Below, piece after piece: positions 10,991-23,060 of a stretch of 64,000 nt of DNA; position 1 is the first letter of the stretch, and each line of letters begins with the position of its first letter. The stretch is from Beaufortia kweichowensis (lineage: Eukaryota; Chordata; Actinopteri; Cypriniformes; Gastromyzontidae): positions 11,518,881 to 11,582,880 of the forward strand of contig CM032797.1 of NCBI GenBank assembly GCA_019155185.1, in the 5' to 3' direction. The translations under genes and the position numbers were made by a program. The notes under the pieces are model-generated. The model was not told where the DNA came from. It did no database searches and worked only from the letters and a program-made list of their open reading frames with translations.

Positions 10991-13900
10991 TAACATACAT
11001 TTATGATGCATTAATGTAAATGGAAAACATGCAAATCTGATAAGACTAATAGTTCTATTGTCAAGTGATTTCTCCGCTCAAGTCCTGCCTTGATCCTGAA
11101 AATGTCCTCTTTTCCACTACTGGTGTGGATTGTGGTGGAATAAGCCGCAATCCTCCTTTCTGTTGGAAAAAAGAGAGAAAGGAAAAATCCAAGAGGATCA
11201 AGTGCCGAGAGAGCTGCTGGAGAATCGGATCTGGCGGCAAGGAGAGTTAACGAGTGGCCTGTCCTATTTCTGACTGCACTCCCTGCGTCGGCCACAGAGC
11301 CGTGCTAGCCCACTTCAGGCGGCTGAGATCACATTCCCATACATCATTTCATTTTTTTAATCTCAATCCTGGATTTGGGGAGATACAAAGCTGATTAGGC
11401 AACAAAAGCATATGGGAAGATAAAGGACACTTAGGTAATAGGTTTTGACAGCCTCTTTGGCATGGCAAAAAAGATTCATCCTCTTTCGCATTCTTTGCTC
11501 CAAATATGTTTGTTATTCTGTTTCTTTGCCAACAACCTTTGAGGTGGTTGTGGGGGGAATGGAAGTTTGTGGATATGGCTTAGTGGAAAGTCTATAAAGT
11601 CGGTAATACTTTTTGTAAAATAAAACAGTGGGAGTGATGAGATTATCATCTTCTGTTATTCTCAGAATTGAGAAAGAGACCTAACACCACAAAATCTGAA
11701 AATAAGTGTGCCATTACTAACAATTTAATTTCAGTTAAAATTTTAATTAAAACTTAATATTATACAAAAGAAGACTACACCGGAGCCTGAGCTATTTTCC
11801 AATTGAGGTACGTTTCTATAATTTGAGTTTGTTCAATAAAATAAAATTGCGTTTAACCTTTTAATAAAACTTAACTAAAGTGTGCATATTCCTAAATTCC
11901 AGTAATATACAAAACATCTGCTTTATAGATGAAAAAAATTATCTATAGCCCAAAATACAATGTCTTAGTGACCCATATCAATGTAATTAAAAGCATTTAC
12001 ACTGTTTTTTTAACTAATAAAGATTGTTGACACTAAGCAGGAACAACATTTACACCATCTTAATATTTCATCCACTTATCGACACCAAGTCAGACAAACA
12101 GCTTCTTAAAAAAATGCACGGTCAGTCTAAGCTTCTGTCAATTCCAGTTAATGCTGTAAATTTGAGGCTTTGAAGAGGTGGGGGACAGAAAAACATTTTT
12201 GTCTTATGTCCTATACATTAGCTTGTTGAAAATAACCCTATGAAGATACTTATCCACTTAGTCAAGATAAAGAGAGAGAGATAACAGAATGTGGATTAGA
12301 GCTGTAGTGTTGGCTGTTTGTGTCCCTGTTTAAGCGCGTGGACTGGCTGTAAGCGGGTGGGTGTGTTGCTCGGACTGGAGGAGTGAGAGAGTATTAATCC
12401 ACGCTCAGTGGGAGCAGGACCTCAGCAAACAGCTCAAGCAGACAGAGCTTAAGGAAGGCCAAGCCTGAGAGAAAGTCCTAAATCTTCACATTAGCTCCCC
12501 ACGTTTCTTATGCTGAACTCGTAAGCTCTTTTTCTAAAGAGGAGCACAAACAAATCGCAACCCCCCTCTGCGGCTGCCACCTTCAACCCACGAGGAGGCA
12601 CACCACCCGAAAGTCAACCCTCCACCCGGACGCCCCCTTTCAGGGTCCTTACTCACTGAGAGTCATGAAATCAGAGGGATTTGGAATGAGATTGCAGTGA
12701 GTCTCTAAACCTCCTGAGCAGGAGAAATAGGGCGGGAGGAACTTTAGATCTGGAGGAGTCCTCTTCCAAAGTGACGGCACTCCTCAAAATCGCATCATGC
12801 CTCTCTAAGCTCTGGCCCACTTTACATATTAGTTAAACCAGAGTTCAGGTGATTTTACAGTGAGGGCCAAACCCTCAGTCTTTGAAAAAGATAGTGATTC
12901 GAGTGCTGTGAAATGCTACAAATAACGCAATCTATACAGTGCAATCCAGCAGTGCAATTACATATCAAGACTTGTCTAATTTTTGTTTGCAATTCACAGA
13001 ATAATATACATGTCTGAGTTTTAATCACAAGGCAACATACATATTTACTAACATGTTCATCAAGTAATGGAAATTAGACTATGGCACAAAAACAAGAAAT
13101 GATCACACTGCTGCTTTGCAGAATAGAAATATAAATTGGATTATTGCTTCGGGTGTATGAAAGTCACGGCTCATTTGGTCCATTTCTCAATGAATGCTAC
13201 ATTCTCCTTAATGACGGGATGTATTAAGCATGGAAGCATCTTGAATTTCATTTTTCAGTGTCTTCTAAAGCAACTATTGTTCTATAGTTTTAATCTAGGA
13301 CAAACCTTGTATTAATTATTCATGTGCACAAACACAATATAAAAATAGCTCAAATGTAGTTATTTCTCGCATGGCTCATTTCATATCCAAAAGAGTGAAG
13401 AAAAAGTGCAGAGAGAAGGTTAAGCGTATCTTAACACGTAAGATTTCACATGGCCAGACCATTTACTAAACAATGAGTGTCCATTCTGCTATTGATAAAC
13501 TAATCTATCAAGGTGCAAACAGACATTACTACCACGATATTGATCACAGAAAAAGGGCAACAAAGGCAGAGGGTTGAAATAAGTTTTTTTAAGCATGGAA
13601 ATGACTCCATTCGAGAGAGGAGGAGTGAGGGGGAAGGGGGTAAAGGAGATGGAAATGAGAGGATGACACTGGAAGAAGGACGAGAATGGCGTCGGGCTGA
13701 AATGAAGGGAATCCACAGAGATTGTGCCGTCTATCTGCTTATCGCCTGGGGCGACTGTGGGAGTAAAGTTGCTAATGATCTCATCGACGTCAAATCTCTG
13801 CGATGTCAAACGGCAAGGAGGTACATCAGGGAAATGAGACATTGGACACCATATGTCCTGAGGTGCATCAAGGGTCCAAAGTTACTTTACAGCCAGCCAG

Positions 13901-14631
13901 GCAGCCAGATTAAATAGAGACAGAGCAGATTCTCACAGGATGCACAGGTCCTTTACACTGCACTCGCTCAGTGAGCTGATGCTAATAACTAATGAACTAC
14001 ATTAAAATGACATTGCAATGCAAGTACAAATCGGGCTGTTTCAAACGTGTTGTTCAAATATAATGAAATAACCAGGACAAAATATTATATTTCAACTTTT
14101 GATTTGTGGATTTAATATTTATTCATTCTTACTCATTCTTACATTACAAATTACATGAATAACATATCAATTTTAATTTAAAAAAGTAAATTGAACAATT
14201 GACAGTATTTCCCATGATTATTTGTAAGGAAATCTGATCGTGTGTACAAATGAGTTTACATATTTAATGCACAATTACTTTTTTTTTACATTTGATTAGT
14301 GACCCAGAAATAATGCTGTATTTAAAATAGATGTTTTACATTCTTTGTTTTAATAAGAAAACCATTATTTAAAAAAATGACATAATGAAGTAATTATATT
14401 TATGCAAAACAAATGTTTTTTTTTGAATGGATTGCTATGATATACTGCAATCTTACACGAATGTAAGAAAACACATATCTGTTTTTGAAAACATCCAGAT
14501 GGACACTGGTTGGTCAGTGGTGGTCAACATCTCTAAAACACGTTTCACTGACCAGACATTATCGCACTAAGCTGTTATACAGTGTGTTGTGTTTACAAAG
14601 ATTACCAGTGAGAGTAAGAAAAAGACCCTAT
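10991..14631. other. Intergenic, no gene seen
   Basis: AT-rich sequence. Around 12,300-12,800 the composition is more balanced, and around 13,520-13,920 a long open frame (134 codons) lies in a purine-rich tract but has no recognisable domain. I do not call it a gene. Confidence 0.5.
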
Positions 14632-14658
14632 ACACACACACACACACACACACACACA
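14632..14658. repeat. AC dinucleotide microsatellite
   Basis: Thirteen tandem copies of AC. It is a simple repeat within a false open frame and has no other feature. Confidence 0.95.
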
Positions 14659-15050
14659 AATGTCTGTGGTGAAACTGTACACACATAACACTTCTGCCAT
14701 TTTTAAAAACTGAGAGGTCTATACCCAAATGAAAACGAAGCATTGCTCAACAAAGTTTCAGGCAAATTATAAAGTGCCAGTGCAATTTAAAACATCCAGC
14801 TCCACAAATTCCTCTATCCGTTCCAGTAAAACGCTATTTATTTATGCATATTCCAACGATGACCATAATTTTTTCCTCTTGGCTTCATAAGAAGTTTTAC
14901 GGCATAAAGCTCAGTTCTGAAAATATTTCTATGGCCTATATTTATTCACATGCACTCTATGCAAAGCAGAAAATTCCACTCTGGGCCTATAAATAAATAA
15001 ACAAACAGATGCTCTAAATAAATGGATGCCTTAATAAGGTTAACTATTTT

Positions 15051-15370
15051 GGCTTTTGAGAGGCTTCTCATATTTTTCCAAGGGCCTGGCTAAATTAATG
15101 ACAGTAGATCTAATGCCATTCCAGCACTTCGGAGTGTGTCCAATACTTTAAGGCACGGCGTTAATATAGACTTTGAAAGAGATTGATTTGAACATCAAAC
15201 ACTACCTTATAGGCCGGCCTCTTTCAAGCTGGTGGGGTTTAAAGTTCTGGTGTCAGCACTGGAGCTCAACCTGCTGTGTAGATTAACATAATTATGCTGG
15301 GAGGAATTCAGTGGTATAGTAACCATAACGACCCATCCCTGAGTATAGGATTGGGAGAAGGCCTGACCCT
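15051..15370. promoter_or_regulatory. Candidate conserved non-coding block
   Basis: A low-repeat stretch containing CTAAATTAATGACAG (near 15,092), TTAATATAGACTTTGAAAG (near 15,161) and a TCF/LEF-like CTTTGAA word. No coding frame is visible. Enhancer function is a guess from texture. Confidence 0.22.
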
Positions 15371-18300
15371 ATGGATCAAGAAATTATGATTACCTAATAA
15401 ATAAAATGCTGTGGAATCACTTTATTGCGTGAACTGCTTTTTTGGAACAAACTTTTTGTGCACTCAAACAGTCATAGCCACTATCATCAAGTTTTGTTAA
15501 TTAAATAGGAGTGTCTATCAATATACTTTCTTAATCTAAATTTGTCTACGATTTTCTTGATTAAAAATGCACATTGTTTAATCAACAAGCACATCTCAGA
15601 AAGAAGGTTAAAACCAGTTACAAGTGCAGGACAGACAAGAGTAACTTTACAAACTTATGAATCCATCTCACAAGAAATACTTTAGTTGGGTCAGTGACAC
15701 CTCCACTGTATAGCACTGACATTATCAGTCCTGATCCTATTCCCTTCTCTACTCCTCTCTTATGTCCAATATAGGCAAAAATGCCCAACACATAACTTAG
15801 TTGGAGAAAAATTAAATCATTACATAATTAAATGAATACTCTGCTCTTCGTTATGGAAGCATACCATAAAGGTCAAATCTGTAAAAAAAACTAGATTGTT
15901 TAGTGTATGACAAAGAAGTCAAAACTTCAGTCTATAATCCGTGTAGCTACATAATGTCCCAAGTTATACATTATAAAACATTATATTTAGATACAGATAC
16001 ACTGTACAGTGGACTGAAACTAGAATATGAAAAATGTTCAGTTAATGCATGTAATCACCAATAACAATGACCAAAACCGATATACAGCTAATCCTATTTA
16101 AAAGATATTAAAGAGGTTCACAGTAACATCGCACATTCTTGTTTGTGTGTACCTCCAAAACACACTGAAACATTAAAATACAGATCTCTACAGATTAAGT
16201 TTCACTGCCTCTTCTCTACAATCTCAAGGATTTTTCTTCAGATTCCCATTAAGCATGTTCTCCTCCATCCCTGTAACCCACAGCTGCTCCTCAGCATCCA
16301 CCTCTCTACTGCTGCTGCGGCCTCAGGCAGTGCCGGGTTGAGCCAGCCCTCCACGGCTAATCACCCTTTCCCAAGACACTCCTCATCAAGACAGCCTTTA
16401 CAACAGATCAATCTTCTCCTGACAGTTCATTTAGACTGAATTAATTTGGAATTAGGGGCCATTACTGCAATTGGCAGCCGCTGATATTCCCAAGACTCTG
16501 TCTGTTATCCTCTCTGTAAGAGCGCCGGCTTTTGAATTGACTAGATAAGGTTCTTTTCTCTTTTTTTAAACTGCTGTCTTATAGCTGAGCAAAGAATTTG
16601 ATTTTTACTTTAACCGAGTCATCATTGTGCCAAATTGGCTGCAGGCACGCTGTTTTTCTAGGTGAGGTTATAATTTTTTGTTTTGGGGACATTTTGTGTA
16701 ATATTCTCTGTGATGTTAATACTGCACAATATCTTTACAACATATTTATTCACAAGTTATTTTAAATAAGATCATTCTTTTGAAGGAAACAAAAACAAGA
16801 GAAAAATGTTTTTGCAAATACGAGTTATCATAACTATACAAGGTAACTATATTAAACTATATTAAATTGATTAATAATATATACATAAATATATACATAC
16901 AGTGACCTAATAAATGCTGAGTATAAGGTCTTTGTTGTGACCTTATCTTATATATTTTATTTAAATGTCTCCAACACAGAAATACCATGCACATAAATAG
17001 GTACTTTCTTATAAAAGATACTAATAATCATACTGTCATACTCATCATTTACAATCATACTCAATGTAAATGTAGCAGTTTACTTTCACAGGATTGATTA
17101 GATGATTTTACATCTTCTATAACAAGCTATTAAAAGTGACTTTGGTTGGTCAAATAAACTTCCAATGACATTTTATGGTCAATTTTGGATGAAATATTCT
17201 AAAAAATATCTTATGTCACTTCTCACAGTGCCTTTGATTCATAAACTAAAATGTTGGTTTGTCTTTACATGATAGGAATCTAGAGGATTCATGGTCAGTG
17301 ACCCAGCGTGCTGGAGCCCAAACAGCATAGCGATACCTCTCTAAAGAGCTTAAATCTCAACAGCATCTTTAATCTCTTTTCAGGACGGGGCCCAGGGAAT
17401 CACTCTTTCCTTAAAACAGGATGGGGAGGAGTTCACTTCGAATATCTCCCCAACCATATTGCACGGCAAGCCCTAAAAATAAACATGGATAATAGAAAGG
17501 AGGAGGTATGTAGAAGAAACAAGGAATCATATACAATCAGTTAAGTAAAGTAATTCAAGTCCTAAAGCTTGCGATAACACAAACAGCTCATCCGAGTGAG
17601 GTGTGAGAATAAGAGAGAAGGTGAGAGTATCCCAGCTCCTCAGAAGAGGTAAATATTAACACTGACACACTCTTGTAAGGTCACTCCCAGACTAGCGTGC
17701 AGAAGAGCTTAACAGGAGAAAACTGAGAAGAGAAACCTTTACTTCCATCAGGATCTGATGACAGGTCCTCTCAACATGTACTGAGGATTCTGCAAGACAA
17801 ACACGGTGAGCTCTTGTCTCGCTACTTTCTCACACAGTACAAACATACATATCAGTCTCACATGTATATACATCTTCTAGCCTGAGAATAACGTCATTAG
17901 ATGCTAAGGATCCAGGTGAAGTTCCGACTTCTTGACCTCTACTGGTTTACATCCTGTGAAAGATGAAACTTTTTTGCTGCATTTTTTAATGATGGGTGAA
18001 GGTGAACTGTAAAATTTAAAGCTTGATTCGCATACTGTTATATACTTTTGTCACCTTTTTGATTACAGCATTTTGTTTCTATCATTCTTATCTGTAAGTT
18101 ACTTAAAATGTCTACAAAAGTAATAAAAGTATCTATATACATCTACACTCAAGCAAATTTTCTCAAGATAATAATTTAATTATAACGACGACAAAAACAT
18201 TCTAAAAGACAATAATTTCAAAGCTGATTTTGGTTTAAAAAATGACTTTCACAACATTTATACTTAATTCTATTTGCTAGAAAATTAAGTAAAATCATAT

Positions 18301-20289
18301 AAATCAAATAAAAACACAGTCAATAAAATAAGCAAAAGGACTGAACTTTAACTGCACCTCAAACAAAAACCTCTAGGAGACTTATCTCCTGTACACACAT
18401 AGGGTAAAACTGTACTTATTATTTTCCAGGGACAGGGGAATTTTTCAAGGGGTTGTGAAATTTTATAGTATTTCCAATGAATCCTTTAATGTTTGGTGGT
18501 TTAGTATGTGGGATCTGTGTACTAAAGACGTTCATCTGACAGTGAGCAGGTCAGAGAGACAGACAGTGAGGCGTTGCAGTGAAGTTCATTGCAAGTATTT
18601 TAAGTGCAAGTGTCACATTTTGACACCGTCTTGATAATAATCGGGTCAACACACACTACATTGGTTTAGAGCTGAGATGATGTATATGAGGAATCTGCAG
18701 TGGTGGATTTGAAGAGAGGCACATCCTCAAAACAGTTTTTATGGCATAATTTAATGATCAGCACATAAATGTGAAGTACAATGTGTGCATGCTTACAATC
18801 TGATGTATGTTCATCACAATCTGCCTAACCACAATATTCTGCTCCATCACTGATTTACAATGGATTAATTATTTTTCTCAACATTTTGCACACAAAACAC
18901 ATTTTGAATTACACTGAGATATGGAGTATTAGGCTTAGCCAAATCAAAATTGTAATTATTGGACATTTCAAGATGTTTAATCTAAAATGCTGTCTAATTT
19001 TAAGATTTGTTTGTGCAATGTAAAACATTTAGCTCATGTTGAGAAAAAAAGCTTTATTTGTTTTTCAAAGTCAAAACCAGCACATTTAGGAGAGGCTTTC
19101 TCTATTTTGTGCATTCCTTCCAAATCCTTGGAAAGTCTGCCAGATAAACCAGGATTTAGGACTTATTCATCATTAATACCTAAAATTCATGGGAATTTGT
19201 CAGGATTATCACAGTTCTGAGTCAGGAAAACACCCTGTTTATCTTGTCTAATGATAAAATCTCCCCACAGGGCGTCAGTACGTAAACCAGCTACTCTAAG
19301 GATTTCACCCCTTTCTTTGAATAAGAGATAAACTCATTCAAATAAACATAACAAACCTTGATTTTACAAATCATCTTTATCTAATCTAAGAATCTAATTA
19401 AAATCCTCTTCCTAAAGATTACCATCAGGAATTATCACACCAGCATACGTCTCACAGCTGATAATAACTACAGCTACAGCTAACTTACGAGGCATCTGCT
19501 CTAAATTTGCATTTGCACTCAACTCGTAATGGTTTAACAATGGGTATGATAAAGTCCAAAATCTACAGTTTTAAGTAATGATGGAAAAAAATTAATCACT
19601 AAAATTAATCACTTTTTTTAGTTAATTTTCATTCTCATTTTTAATTAAGGTTCATGAAATATATCCATTAATGCTTTAGTGACTATACATGTTAACAAAG
19701 CTTAATATAAAAATACAACTTTTTTATATTTTAAATAATTTTAATAATTTAATATTTTATTAGTAATCAAAGTAATCAAAGTAATCAGTGCTTAAATAGT
19801 GTTTCAGTGATAAACAAACATTTTTAAATAATCATCCCTAAAGTTATAAATATATGAATACTCATTGCTCAATGATTTTAATGTTAAAGTTGTAACCTAT
19901 GATTTTTGTCTCACAGTTTAAAAAATTAGATATTGTTTGGTCTGATCATTGCACAATATATCAGACAGGAAGTGTTACTAGGCCACAACAAGTAACTCAA
20001 AAAAGCCTGTGCAATGAAGCAGAAGCTTAAATTAAAGTCACACATATTTAAGTTATCGAGTTCACATATTTGTCAAGGGAACATACATAGATCAAATAAT
20101 TGTCCCCAGCTTTTAAAACGGGGAGGAATTTCTATATATTGGTAACTAAATATGACACTTCCACCCACAAGTCACTGTCTGCTGGGAGTAAGCTTGAATA
20201 TATCGGCCCTAACCCCCATTAGTTCTTAAAGTTACATTTCAGTTCACCACATGCAATCTGTGTGTTTCTGATTTAGACACAAGGGCTTT
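15371..20289. other. Intergenic, no gene seen
   Basis: Mostly AT-rich. About 16,430-16,660 has denser, non-repetitive sequence (CAATTGGCAGCC, GAATTGACTAGATAAG) that could be regulatory. At 19,587-19,616 a short direct repeat of AAAATTAATCACT occurs, and at 19,763-19,787 three copies of TAATCAAAG. No exon, RNA gene or transposon end was recognised. Confidence 0.5.
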
Positions 20290-20680
20290 AATAATTGCAG
20301 CTTAAAAATCTATTTGATTCTCAAACCATTGGAGACAGAGGGCCACAGAGAACACCCAGCTCTCCCCGGGAAACCATGGCCTGACTCAATTACATAAATA
20401 TCAATTAGCATGGAGCTGGGGGATTGGGCTTGATCTGCCCCTAGAGAGGGTGAGAATATGTGGGGAGCAGCAGAGGAGGGGAGAGGGTGGGACTGAGGAG
20501 GAGCATCAGGACCACAGAGCATGTTCAGCAGGAGGCAGCGGTGTAATTTAGAACAATCAGCCGTCACATTTAATTTACACACACTAGACTCAATTCCTCC
20601 AGTGGTTACACTTGAAGAATGATTAAATAGAAAAGGCGCTGTTTTATAGCCCACAAAGAATGTATAAATTCACTCAATTG
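20290..20680. promoter_or_regulatory. Candidate conserved non-coding block
   Basis: A balanced-composition, non-repetitive stretch including CAATTACATAAATATCAATTAGCATG (near 20,387) and AATGATTAAATAG (near 20,616). The one longer open frame on the - strand has no domain. It is suggestive of an enhancer only. Confidence 0.25.
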
Positions 20681-22352
20681 GCATTACAAATGTGTAAATA
20701 GGTTAATTGAATTCCTGTTTATCTAAAGATAAAGAAAAGAACAAAAAGTCCAAAGCAATTAATGTCAAATGTGTCTTAGGAATAGTGACACAATTGTCAG
20801 AATTCAATGAAACCCCAAAAATTAAAAATAAAACGTACACTACAACAGTGTGGTATGAGGCGAGAAGGATTTAAGCACACTGGTGGGACGATTGGTTATT
20901 AAAGCTAACAGCCAACATCAGTATTGGGCCGTGACTGATAGCGCCATAAGGACGGGACAGAATCCCTTTTACTGTCTGGACTCGTATATTCATAACTGAT
21001 CAACTATATACGGTCTTTATCCTTCACAGTTTAAGGGATTTGGCACCCAATAAATCACTCTAAATCATTCAAATGAGTATCAGTAGTTTGGGTGCTATTT
21101 TGATATTGAGTGGTGATGGGGAGTCAGTGAGGATCTCCTCTCTTGTGATCTGTCTGTGAGGTGTGAGAAAATCCAGGGCCTTTTAATCCACAGCTCTGGG
21201 TAGGTGAGATTGCAGAATCCAGTCACAGTTTGGATGAGTGTAGAGGTGTGAGGAAGGGCTTATGGAACAAATCATGAAAAAGTAAGGCATGTCTCCATAC
21301 ATAAAATTGCTCTATCGGTTCATGGTCAAGGATTTGGTGACATTAAGGTCTCTGCTAAGCATATGTAGCATGCTTCAGACTTCTCTCTGAGCTGTTCATG
21401 GAGTTCAAATGTTATATTTTATTGGAAGGGATGTCACACATGCCGTTTCAAATTTACTACAGATTTGGTCAGTGCCGCCACATTTCACTCAGTTGCTATT
21501 ATTACATCTTATCTATCTGACAATTGTTTAGACACAACTACACTCTCAGTTCAAAGGTCTAGTTAAATTTTCTAGGAAAATGAGGATAAGTTAACAATAC
21601 ATCCCTGCAAATCTATTTAACCATGTATTGCTTGCTTTTGCTATTATGTGCATTTACATTTGGTCAGGTCATAAATGTGCTTGTGTAAAAAACAAGAAAG
21701 ATCTGTTTCATTTAAATTATTTCCAATTTCCAAACTAAATATCCAAGATCCTCCAATCTTCCAATAAGATAAAAATGCTTGTCTAATAATACATTTTTAC
21801 AGATATGAAACCTGTAAAAATTACCTCTTCAGACTGATTGTGTTTTCCTCTTGACCTACAAATGAATAGCCTCTCATTCATTAAAAGCATTTTTGATGTG
21901 TATCCTTGTTCCCACCTAACAAATCCCAAAGCAGATCAAGTAACAGTGAAGCCAGACTGGTCTGCCACAAATACCCTTCCCACACAAACACACAGGGAGT
22001 ATGTGAGCACCTCTACGTGGACACAGACAACGTGTGGTGCAGGTTGCCTGGGCAGTGTGGCGAGGCGGTAAATATGAGCTCAGAGAAAGTGCGATATGAC
22101 ACTAATCAGCTTGTGTGGTGCATTTCTCCATCACATGCTTTCAGCTGAGACCACACTCTCCCAGGAGCGGCAGTAAACGGGGCCATGACAAACTGTATTT
22201 AGCAGAGCGGGTGCCATGACCAATTGAGCCACGTGACTGGTGGTGGAGGCAAGCCATGATACAACAAGTGCACACAGAGGTAGAGAAATCTGAGGTTTGT
22301 GTGATCTCATTGGAGATCAATCTTTTTCACCTCTTGGAAATTGATAATCTGG
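20681..22352. other. Intergenic, no gene seen
   Basis: AT-rich spacer. Two overlapping open frames near 21,840-22,150 have no recognisable motif and no splice context. Confidence 0.5.
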
Positions 22353-22475
22353 GGCTGTATTACAGAATCAACAAAGCTCTGAGATCTAATCTTATCAGTT
22401 TAGCCATATCATATGATATCATTAAAACTCTCACATTAACATTTTTTATCCTAACTTTCTTTTTGTAATACAGCC
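22353..22475. mobile_element. Short MITE-like element with 12-bp perfect inverted termini
   Basis: GGCTGTATTACA at 22,353-22,364 is repeated as its exact reverse complement, TGTAATACAGCC, at 22,464-22,475. The 123-bp unit includes an internal palindromic word (ATCATATGATATCAT) and cannot encode a protein. This is the structure of a miniature inverted-repeat transposable element. The flanking target duplication is not clear and the superfamily is unassigned. Confidence 0.6.
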
Positions 22476-22559
22476 TGTGTATTGCCAGCCCAGAACATTT
22501 TTAGTCACATGATTTCATATAACCATTGAAATTATTGGTGTTTTTACCAAAACACAGGC

Positions 22560-23060
22560 CGAAGCTCAGGAACACAACCCTCTTTTTGGATTAGTTGTCC
22601 ATCGGCTGAATTCCTGCGCTCTCTATTAATGCTTATCTGTCACGCCTCAAGCGTTTTCTACCTGTCTACATTTTTTTCCGCTGCTGTAAGCTCAAAATCA
22701 CTCCGCATCGATCGCCTCATATCCTCCGAGTCCCTCCTGTCTCGCTCGCTAATTCTCCCTTTTGCCCCTTTCATCCGGATTGAGCACGATGAGGTGGCGG
22801 AAAAAAGAAATCAATAACAGGGCCAAGTGGGAGAGGTCAAAGTTCAACAGGGTTTCTGACTGATGTGTCAAGAAGGGCTGGACTTTGAAACAAGAAGCAG
22901 GGGGAGAGGCCATTGCTCGAGCCCGGCGGCTGCCTAGATGGAGATCAAATTTACAGGCTTCGATCAGACTGGTGTGTTGGTGAAGGGATATTAGAGGAGG
23001 GTTTAGAGGGTTATCAGATCAGCCACACTAGAGTACGTTAGGGAGGGCTTTATGTGGCTC
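22560..23060. promoter_or_regulatory. Candidate conserved non-coding block
   Basis: A CpG-containing, non-repetitive stretch with CTCTATTAATGC near 22,620, GCTAATTC near 22,747, and the words GATCAAA and GGTCAAAG. Short open frames lack motifs. The regulatory role is inferred from composition and from its position within the desert upstream of dmbx1. Confidence 0.25.

Noticed and set aside
13489..13917. Overlapping 117- and 134-codon frames on opposite strands
   Set aside because: They run through a purine-rich tract, show no domain and have no splice context.
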